Position numbers and translations under genes: made by a program. Shown here one piece after another: positions 1 to 5,341 of a stretch of 8,200 nt of DNA. The number at the start of each line of letters is the position of its first letter. The first letter of the stretch is position 1. Source of the stretch: Hyphomicrobium sp. (lineage in GTDB: Bacteria; Pseudomonadota; Alphaproteobacteria; Rhizobiales; Hyphomicrobiaceae); NCBI GenBank assembly GCA_030598645.1, contig JAUVPN010000111.1, positions 1 to 8,200 on the forward strand, in the 5' to 3' direction. The notes under the pieces are model-generated. The model was not told the DNA's origin. It ran no database searches and saw only the letters and a list, made by a program, of their open reading frames with translations.

Positions 1-319
1 GAGCTGCGGCGACGAAGGCTAGCCCAATGCCGGTATTGCCTGACGTGGGCTCGATCAAGACTGTTTTGCCAGGCGTGATGCGCCCGTCTGCTTCCAAAGT
101 GTCGATCATGGAGACGCCAATGCGGTCTTTCACCGACGACAGCGGGTTGAAGAACTCTAACTTCATCAGAATGTCGGCTTTGGTATTGGCTTTCGCCATA
201 ATTTTCGATAGCCGGACGAGGGGCGTATGCCCAATTGTTTCAGCTATCGAGTCGTAAACTTGGCCTCTGCCCCAATTCTTGGTGGCTGCTAGCGTCTTGA
301 TTTTGGAAGTGTCGTTCAT
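1..319 (-). CDS. cysK: Cysteine synthase A, N-terminal part (cut by left window edge)
   Basis: This is an O-acetylserine sulfhydrylase, a PLP enzyme of the cytoplasm that makes cysteine from O-acetylserine and sulfide. The 106 visible residues begin at an ATG (319-317) preceded by AGGA four bases upstream. Residues 27-37 ([11 protein letters not shown]) are the usual N-terminal signature. NPLSSVKDR (58-66) contains the PLP-binding lysine K64, and [13 protein letters not shown] (90-102) is the substrate/phosphate-binding loop. Family members are usually a little over 300 residues, so about two thirds lie beyond position 1. The roughly 20 residues before the conserved start are somewhat longer than in many CysK proteins, but the ribosome site supports this start. 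It lies downstream of dut on the same strand with a 144-base gap, so it could have its own promoter. CysM or a cystathionine beta-synthase-like relative is possible but less likely, given the TSGNTG context. Confidence 0.93.
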   Translation of the reverse strand, partial: MNDTSKIKTLAATKNWGRGQVYDSIAETIGHTPLVRLSKIMAKANTKADILMKLEFFNPLSSVKDRIGVSMIDTLEADGRITPGKTVLIEPTSGNTGIGLAFVAAA

Positions 320-397
320 GAGGTCCTGCCTTGTCTTGACCGTCCCCACCTTTGTATCGAGGATGCGGCGTCTTGGGGTAAATTCGCATCGCCTTAA

Positions 398-425
398 AGA
401 TAACACGAAGTCCCAGCGTGTCGAA
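398..425 (-). promoter_or_regulatory. Possible sigma-70-type promoter for cysK
   Basis: On the minus strand the 144-base dut-cysK gap contains TTCGAC (425-420) and TTATCT (403-398) separated by 16 bases. These are partial matches to the -35 and -10 hexamers, and they end about 80 bases before the cysK start. The same gap holds a 6-bp inverted repeat (GATGCG at 362-367, CGCATC at 385-390). Both observations are weak. cysK could also be read from the coaBC-dut transcript, since no terminator is visible between dut and cysK. Confidence 0.2.
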
Positions 426-463
426 TGGCAGGGGTGCTCGCGCCGTCAACGTCTGTCGCCGCT

Positions 464-1030
464 TCAGCTTCGCGAACGAGGTTTTGTCCGCGCCTTCTTT
501 GCAGGTTTCGGTTTCTTTTTTGGAGTAGTTTTGCCAGTATGTTTCGCCTTCGCGACGGCCGTTCCAGTTGACCCAAAGCTGCCGTCCCCCCGTGCCGTAT
601 TGGAGATTTTGGCGACTGCAACGAGATCGGCGCACGCCACGGGCGTAATGACGAGTTGTGCGATGCGTTCGCCTCTACGAATTTCGAACGACGCATGCCC
701 CAGGTTTGCGATTACGACCGATACCTCGCCGCGATAATCGCTGTCGATCGTGCCAGGGCTATTGAGAACGGTAATCCCGTAGTTGAGCGCAAGTCCCGAG
801 CGCGGGCGCACCTGCGCTTCAAATCCCGCCGGCAGTTCAATGACCAGCCCTGTGGGCACAAGAGCGCGTGCCCCTGGCGCGAGAGTGATAGGGTGTTGTG
901 TATCGATAGCCGCCACGAGGTCGAGGCCGGCAGCCCCTTTCGATTGATACGCTGGCAGAGGCAGATTTGACGCATGCTCAAGCCGCACGACGCGCAAGCG
1001 GACGCGCACCGCTTTTCCCGCGGCTGTCAT
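464..1030 (-). CDS. dut: dUTP diphosphatase (dUTPase) with lysine-rich C-terminal tail
   Basis: This is the trimeric dUTPase. It hydrolyses dUTP to dUMP and pyrophosphate, which keeps uracil out of DNA and supplies dUMP for dTTP synthesis. All five family motifs are present in order in the 188 residues. They are AAGLDLVA (33-40), RPRSGLA (75-81), GTIDSDYRGEV (93-103, with catalytic Asp probably D96), RRGERIAQLV (118-127) and the glycine-rich RGDGSFGSTG (147-156), which closes over the neighbouring active site. Motif 5 has D149 and S151 where small residues are more usual. The core ends near residue 157. The remaining 31 residues are an unusual tail with ten lysines and three arginines plus several prolines. 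The ATG overlaps the coaBC stop by four bases (ATGA), which suggests translational coupling. E. coli dfp and dut are also neighbours. Confidence 0.95.
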   Translation of the reverse strand: MTAAGKAVRVRLRVVRLEHASNLPLPAYQSKGAAGLDLVAAIDTQHPITLAPGARALVPTGLVIELPAGFEAQVRPRSGLALNYGITVLNSPGTIDSDYRGEVSVVIANLGHASFEIRRGERIAQLVITPVACADLVAVAKISNTARGDGSFGSTGTAVAKAKHTGKTTPKKKPKPAKKARTKPRSRS

Positions 1031-2277
1031 TCCGCTGCCGCCTTGGATTTCAACAAGTGCTCCGCTGCTCGCAGCATCAACCGCTCGGCAACCTCTTCTT
1101 TCGTCATTTGCGGCCAGTTTTCCACGTCTGCAAGAGTCACAAGGTGCACGGTATTGGTGTCGCTTCCAAACACGTGGGTCTCCGGTGAGACGTCATTGGC
1201 CGCGATCCAATCAGCTCCCTTGGTCTTTAGCTTTTTCTTAGCATAGCCGATCACGTCCTCGGTTTCTGCCGCAAACCCGATGACGAGTGGTGGCCGCTCT
1301 AGCCCCAGCTTGGCGACAGTGGCAAGAATGTCGGGGTTCTCAACGAGATCTATAGCAGGTCGTTTGCCGGTTTTTTTAATTTTCTCACGAGATACGTCGG
1401 CTGCGCGCCAGTCTGCGACGGCAGCGACGAAGACAGCAACATCGGCCGGCAAGCTATCATGAACGGCATCCAGCATTTGCTGAGCCGTTTCCACGTCAAG
1501 AGTATCGACGCCCTTCGGCTTGGGAAGTCCGACCGGGCCGGTGACGAGTGTCACGCGAGCTCCTAGTGCAAACGCCGCCTTGGCAACGGCATGGCCTTGC
1601 TTGCCTGTTGAGCGGTTGGCTATGAAACGCACGGGGTCGATGGGTTCGTATGTGGGGCCGCTCGTCACCAGCACATGGCGGCCTGTGAGCGCTGGCCTAG
1701 TGCGTAAGGTCGTGCCGGACCGTGCGGCATTGTTTTTTGCCAGTAGAGATGCTGCGACAGCGATGATTTCTGGCACTTCGGCGAGCCGTCCCTCGCCGGT
1801 CTCGTCGCGCTCGGCCATCTCACCCACGTTCGGCCCGACGAAGTGGATGCCATCCGCTTTGAGCTGCTCGACATTGCGCCGCGTAGCAGGATGCCACCAC
1901 ATGTGCGGATTCATGGCCGGCGCCACCAAGACCGGTTTATCGGTCGCCATTAGAACGGTGCTGGCAAGATCGTCCGCATGACCACCGGTCATCTTAGCCA
2001 ACAGATCAGCCGTCGCCGGAGCAACGATTACCAGATCGGCCTCGCGGGAGAGTCGAATATGGCCGATCTCGCGCTCGTCGCTCAGGTCAAACAGGTCGGT
2101 GAAGACACGATCGTTGGTTAGCGCCCCGACGGAAAGCGGGGTGATGAACTCTGCTGCGGCTCGCGTCATGACGGCGCGCACGGCGATACTTTGCTCGCGT
2201 GCACGGCGGACCAGGTCAAGGCATTTGTAGGCAGCTATGCCACCACCGATGATCAATAAGATGCGCTTTTGCTTCAC
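1027..2277 (-). CDS. coaBC: Bifunctional phosphopantothenoylcysteine decarboxylase / phosphopantothenate-cysteine ligase
   Basis: CoaBC carries out two successive steps of coenzyme A synthesis: it ligates cysteine to 4'-phosphopantothenate (CoaB), then decarboxylates the product to 4'-phosphopantetheine (CoaC, FMN enzyme). The 416 residues have normal two-domain length. In the CoaC half, GGGIAAYK (11-18), the catalytic His in IGHIRLS (H73), VAPATADLLAKM (85-96) and the APAMNPHMW motif (119-127, N123) are clear. The CoaB half starts near 198 with TSGPTYEPIDPVRF (205-218), NRSTGKQG (221-228), AAVADWR (285-291), KIKK (299-302) and ENPDIL. The loop that carries the catalytic cysteine in E. coli reads MAERDETGEGRL (154-165), with no cysteine. 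The start is GTG (2277-2275). An in-frame TAG lies only six codons upstream, so no longer start is possible, and there is no strong Shine-Dalgarno sequence. The gene heads the unit with dut. Confidence 0.95.
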   Translation of the reverse strand: MKQKRILLIIGGGIAAYKCLDLVRRAREQSIAVRAVMTRAAAEFITPLSVGALTNDRVFTDLFDLSDEREIGHIRLSREADLVIVAPATADLLAKMTGGHADDLASTVLMATDKPVLVAPAMNPHMWWHPATRRNVEQLKADGIHFVGPNVGEMAERDETGEGRLAEVPEIIAVAASLLAKNNAARSGTTLRTRPALTGRHVLVTSGPTYEPIDPVRFIANRSTGKQGHAVAKAAFALGARVTLVTGPVGLPKPKGVDTLDVETAQQMLDAVHDSLPADVAVFVAAVADWRAADVSREKIKKTGKRPAIDLVENPDILATVAKLGLERPPLVIGFAAETEDVIGYAKKKLKTKGADWIAANDVSPETHVFGSDTNTVHLVTLADVENWPQMTKEEVAERLMLRAAEHLLKSKAAAE

Positions 2278-2703
2278 TTCGAATGCCGATGCCTAGGGGC
2301 TAAAAATACTTCAACATAGCACAAGACGCAGCCGCAATAGGTTAAGTGGCGCCTCAAACTGACTCGTTTGCCGTTGGCTAGTTGGTTAAGTCTCCTGGGC
2401 AGACCATAGCCCCAGCGAATGCCTTATTCGCATGCGGTTGAGATTGCGTTCGCGTCGTTCCGCCATTCTTCCCGACGTCGATTTCTGCATGCTCATGGGC
2501 GGCCTATGTGTCGTCCGAAGCTAATATTTTCTGCCCCAGAATTTGATGGAGATCTGTATTGCGTATTTCGATGAGATGCACTGTTCGCCAAAAACGATTG
2601 TTGAGGCAAGGTTTGATAGGTAGGTCGTTAGCGCAACGTGGCACGTGCTCGGCTATTCGTCCGACCAACAACGCGGGGCAGGTGCCGCCAATTTACAAAA
2701 AGA

Positions 2704-2715
2704 AGATGTACATCT
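2704..2715. repeat. Perfect 12-bp palindrome AGATGTACATCT
   Basis: The sequence AGATGTACATCT equals its own reverse complement, and the symmetry stops at its ends. It follows a purine run (AAAAAGA). It lies in the non-coding region about 310 bases before the symporter start and more than 420 bases from coaBC. A dimeric regulator could bind it, but no family consensus is recognised and 12 bp may occur by chance. Confidence 0.35.
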
Positions 2716-2768
2716 CGGCGTGACGCACTTGCCCTACTCGCACATTGTGCCCCCGCCGATGATTCTGC

Positions 2769-2784
2769 GACCGATCGATCGGTC
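2769..2784. promoter_or_regulatory. Perfect 16-bp palindrome, candidate operator
   Basis: GACCGATCGATCGGTC is a perfect inverted repeat with no central spacer. It is followed directly by an A+T-rich patch (TACTTAATAAT, 2791-2801) that could serve as a -10 region for plus-strand transcription. This would put the palindrome near the -35 position, the typical place for a repressor or activator dimer. The palindrome itself is certain, but its role as an operator is inferred. No regulator gene is present in the window. Confidence 0.35.
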
Positions 2785-2828
2785 TTCAAATACTTAATAA
2801 TGGTCCAGGTCTGGGGAGTTGTTCCCAA

Positions 2829-2867
2829 GCGGGGCGATGCTACCGGCATCACCCCGCCTTTTATTTT
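2829..2867 (+). terminator. Rho-independent terminator-like hairpin in the symporter leader
   Basis: GCGGGG (2829-2834) pairs with CCCCGC (2852-2857), and after one C/A mismatch GATGC (2836-2840) pairs with GCATC (2846-2850), closing a five-base loop. The stem is followed at once by CTTTTATTTT (2858-2867). This is the classical intrinsic terminator form for plus-strand transcription; on the minus strand no T-tract follows. A second hairpin, TGGGGA/TTCCCA (2812-2827, one G-U pair), sits directly before it. It lies about 155 bases upstream of the symporter start, with no recognisable gene before it. It may therefore be an attenuator of the symporter transcript or the 3' end of a small RNA. Confidence 0.6.
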
Positions 2868-3010
2868 CTGCATATCGATGGCCTTTTCGGCCTCACACTG
2901 GTTCAAGCGGGGCATCGCAGACCTGCCATTGCTTTGTCGCAATGATCGCAGGGCTTGAGGCGGCTAAGGCGACGTGGCCTGCTTTGGTCGTTTCGGTGCG
3001 GATTGGGAAA

Positions 3011-3026
3011 AAGGGTCGACTTGGTG
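3011..3026 (+). promoter_or_regulatory. Ribosome binding site that selects the GTG start at 3024
   Basis: AAGGG (3011-3015) lies eight bases before GTG (3024-3026). The frame is open further upstream to a TTG at 2955. The 23 residues that this would add are arginine-rich, unlike a symporter N-terminus, and that TTG has no better ribosome site. Confidence 0.55.
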
Positions 3027-5216
3027 ACCGCCAATTCTGATCAATCCGGACAGGCTAGGCTCAAAAGACTTTCGTGCCGCTTTCCAGCAGTGGCGCTTTC
3101 ACTCTGGGCAATCATTGCCTTTGTGCTCCCGCAAACCGTCCAGCCGCTCAATCTCATTGACTTCTTAGGCTTTCCGCTGGGCTTTTACATGCTTGCGCAG
3201 GGCGCATTGATTGCCTTTGTACTCATCGCGATTGTCTCAGCTTGGCGCCAAGATCGCCATGATGTGCGGCAAGGAATGGACGGCGAAGGGCACGGCCTCA
3301 TGGCGTCGAAACAAGGTAGGACGGTTACGCAGACTAGACTGAGCCTCCTTCTGATGGCGCTGCTGCTCGCGAGTGCAGTTGCGGTGCTGCTTCTGCTCCT
3401 TGGAGAGGTAAGGTTCGCCTTTGCCGGCATATATGAGAGCTTCTTTATTCTGGGCGCCGCACTCGCGCTGACCGTTGCCTTGCTTGCACATAAGCTTGAA
3501 GGTTTGGCACCTGACGCGCGCAAACTGACGGCACCACCCTTTTTTCGTGGACTTGCCCTCGCAGTCGATACGACGACGGCGGCGTTCATTTTTGGCCTTG
3601 TCGGTGCTGTGTTTGCTTGGGGTCAGGATGCCCTCGCCTTCGCGCTTGGTCTTGGCTCCGGATATCTGCTGCTTCAGCTCTTGATCGTGCCACGGCTGCC
3701 GCGCTTCGAGGCGATATCGACGGCGGCGTTTTTTGCTGAGCGATATGGAGGGCTGGCTCCCCGGATTTTCTCAAGCGTGGTAGTCGTCGTTTCGATGGGT
3801 GCTCTTCTTGTTGCGCAATTGCTTGCAGCGGGTCTCATTGGCGCTCGTCTCCTCGGGCTCGAATATCAAGTCGCCGTATTTGTTGGAGCAGTCGCGCTGC
3901 TGCTGTGCTTCTTGCTGCGCCAGATGGCGACCACGGCATGGGTTAATGGAATTCTCTTCGTATTTCTGTTCGTGGCGCTTCTCACGCCACTGATCAAATT
4001 CGCGGTGCAATCGTACGGCCTGATGGTGCCTCAGATCGCCTTTGGGAAATCCCTGTGGCTGATACAGAGTCTTGAGGAGACATTGCTTGAGCAACAGCTA
4101 GCTGACCCCGTCTTCATGAAGCCGATGCTCGCATCATTCCTGATACTGAGCCCGCTGAACTTCTTTGGCATTGTCGCAGGCTTGGCCGCCGGTCTGTCGG
4201 CGTTGCCAAGCGTGCTCGCGCGCCACGCGCTGATTGGACCCGTGCGCCAGGCACGATGGTCGACGGTCTGGGCGCTTCTCTTTGCCGGATTTCTACTTTC
4301 TGCTCTTCCGGCCTGCGCGGCTTTTACAAAGCTCAAGCTCTACGCGACGATTGCCGAGGGGATGAATTTGATTGATCTGCCGGGCTGGATCTTTACCTAC
4401 GGCAAGATCGGACTTGTTCAGATCTGCGGCCAAGATGCGACCGATGCTGTTACCGTTTTGCGCGCCTGTGCCACCGTCCCGGATGCAATAGGAGTGCTAC
4501 GTCTACAGGATCTAACGATGCACGCTGACATGATCATTCTTGCTATGCCGGAGATCATCGGATTATCAGCCTGGTTCGGCGGTTTCATAGCCTCAGCCCT
4601 TCTGGCGACAGCACTAACCGCTGCGGACGGACCGCTGCAAGCGATAGTTCGGACATTCATCAGCGACGGTCGGTCGGTTGATCATCGCACCCCAACATCG
4701 ACGTGGCTTAAACTTTGCGTGCTTGCCGCGCTTGCCATCTCTGCAGCTGCCTATGCCGCAACGACGAGACCGGCAAGTATTCTCGAATTGGCGACTTGGG
4801 GCTTCACGCTTGCCGCAGCCGGTCTCTTCCCCGCACTCGTTTTCGGACTGTGGTGGAAGCGGGCCAATGCTTGGGGCGCATGCACTGCGATGGTGTTGGG
4901 CTTGACTGTGTGCCTCTACTACGTCGTAGCAACGCGTTTTTTTGCTGTCAGCTTCTATGAGACGTGGGGCTTTCTCTCGAACGCTGGCCCGATGGCTGTG
5001 GAGAGGTTTGACGAGCTCAAGGAAGCTTGGATAGCTGCCGAACCGGGGCGAGTCCAGGATGCGGCATGGATACAACTCGATGGCCACGCCCAGATGATCG
5101 CCAACTGGTGGGGCGTAACGAACCTCGCAGCGGCGCTATTCGCCTTGCCCCTAGGCTTTATTGGCATTGTTGTTGTTTCGTTGTGCACGTCGGCCAATGT
5201 GCGCGATAAGTCCTAA
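3024..5216 (+). CDS. Sodium:solute symporter with fused DUF4212 small subunit (VC_2705-type)
   Basis: This is a predicted inner-membrane Na+-driven transporter of the SSS family; the substrate is unknown. Numbering is from the GTG, 730 residues. Residues about 20-80 match the DUF4212 small subunit: two hydrophobic helices around QPLNLIDFLGFPLGF (40-54), then WRQDRHD. After a polar linker (about 81-104) comes the large subunit. Its landmarks are RGLALAVDTTTAAF (175-188), GLSALPSVLARH (390-401), MIILAMPEIIGL (503-514), ATALTAADGPL (528-538, equivalent to the family's ALSTADGLL), FPALVFGLWWKRA (602-614) and NWWGVTNLAAALFALPLGF (694-712). Numerous hydrophobic segments fit a polytopic protein. In this family the two parts are usually separate adjacent genes. 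The large-subunit part looks divergent near its first helices. The gene is followed after 125 bases by glpD on the same strand. Family call firm, start less so. Confidence 0.85.
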   Translation: MTANSDQSGQARLKRLSCRFPAVALSLWAIIAFVLPQTVQPLNLIDFLGFPLGFYMLAQGALIAFVLIAIVSAWRQDRHDVRQGMDGEGHGLMASKQGRTVTQTRLSLLLMALLLASAVAVLLLLLGEVRFAFAGIYESFFILGAALALTVALLAHKLEGLAPDARKLTAPPFFRGLALAVDTTTAAFIFGLVGAVFAWGQDALAFALGLGSGYLLLQLLIVPRLPRFEAISTAAFFAERYGGLAPRIFSSVVVVVSMGALLVAQLLAAGLIGARLLGLEYQVAVFVGAVALLLCFLLRQMATTAWVNGILFVFLFVALLTPLIKFAVQSYGLMVPQIAFGKSLWLIQSLEETLLEQQLADPVFMKPMLASFLILSPLNFFGIVAGLAAGLSALPSVLARHALIGPVRQARWSTVWALLFAGFLLSALPACAAFTKLKLYATIAEGMNLIDLPGWIFTYGKIGLVQICGQDATDAVTVLRACATVPDAIGVLRLQDLTMHADMIILAMPEIIGLSAWFGGFIASALLATALTAADGPLQAIVRTFISDGRSVDHRTPTSTWLKLCVLAALAISAAAYAATTRPASILELATWGFTLAAAGLFPALVFGLWWKRANAWGACTAMVLGLTVCLYYVVATRFFAVSFYETWGFLSNAGPMAVERFDELKEAWIAAEPGRVQDAAWIQLDGHAQMIANWWGVTNLAAALFALPLGFIGIVVVSLCTSANVRDKS

Positions 5217-5248
5217 CGGGTTGAATGTCTTTTGTAGGCAAAGCGTTT

Positions 5249-5277
5249 CTAATGCCTTCCGTGCTAATGTTGGCATT
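5249..5277. repeat. Small inverted and direct repeats upstream of glpD
   Basis: In the 125-base gap between the symporter and glpD, AATGCC (5251-5256) and GGCATT (5272-5277) form a 6-bp inverted repeat with a 15-base spacer. CTAATG occurs directly repeated at 5249-5254 and 5264-5269. The group could be a regulator site for glpD. It does not resemble the E. coli-type GlpR operator as I know it. No clear terminator or promoter is visible in the gap. Confidence 0.25.
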
Positions 5278-5341
5278 CTCGCCGAGCAAGACCAGTGCTT
5301 TCCCCGAAACCCACCGTGCACCTAGCAAGTGAAAGAGCTCC

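Larger units (their letters stand above)
2278..3023. other. Long divergent intergenic region with palindromes and a terminator-like hairpin
   Basis: About 750 bases separate the divergent coaBC and symporter starts. No frame in either direction gives a recognisable protein. The two frames of just over 100 codons (minus 2942-2628, plus 2638-2958) overlap each other and look random. The region holds a hairpin GCGAAT/ATTCGC at 2415-2431, a 12-bp palindrome at 2704-2715, a 16-bp palindrome at 2769-2784, adjacent hairpins at 2812-2827 and 2829-2857 with a T-rich tail, and the 10-mer CAAGCGGGGC at 2826-2835 and again at 2904-2913. I find no complete tRNA. The left half (2278-2640) shows nothing beyond the small hairpin. 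It must contain the coaBC promoter, but I cannot place it with confidence. Confidence 0.7.

Noticed and set aside
240..737. Several frames of 100-150 codons opposite or beside dut and cysK
   Set aside because: They overlap the clearly conserved dut frame or the cysK start and show no family motifs; they are shadows of those genes.
2370..2420. tRNA-like D-arm wording (GGCTAGTTGGTTAAG)
   Set aside because: No acceptor stem, anticodon arm or T-arm (GTTCGAATC type) can be placed around it.
2415..2431. Hairpin GCGAAT-gcctt-ATTCGC
   Set aside because: Perfect 6-bp stem, but no T-tract follows on either strand and no gene ends nearby, so it is not called a terminator.
2638..2958. Open frame of 106 codons on the plus strand, with a 104-codon frame opposite it
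   Set aside because: Both frames lack recognisable motifs, overlap each other almost completely, and the plus frame reads through the terminator hairpin. This is typical of chance frames in G+C-rich DNA.
2955..3023. Longer symporter start at TTG 2955
   Set aside because: The extra 23 residues are arginine-rich and unlike the family, and the GTG at 3024 has the better ribosome site (AAGGG, eight bases before).
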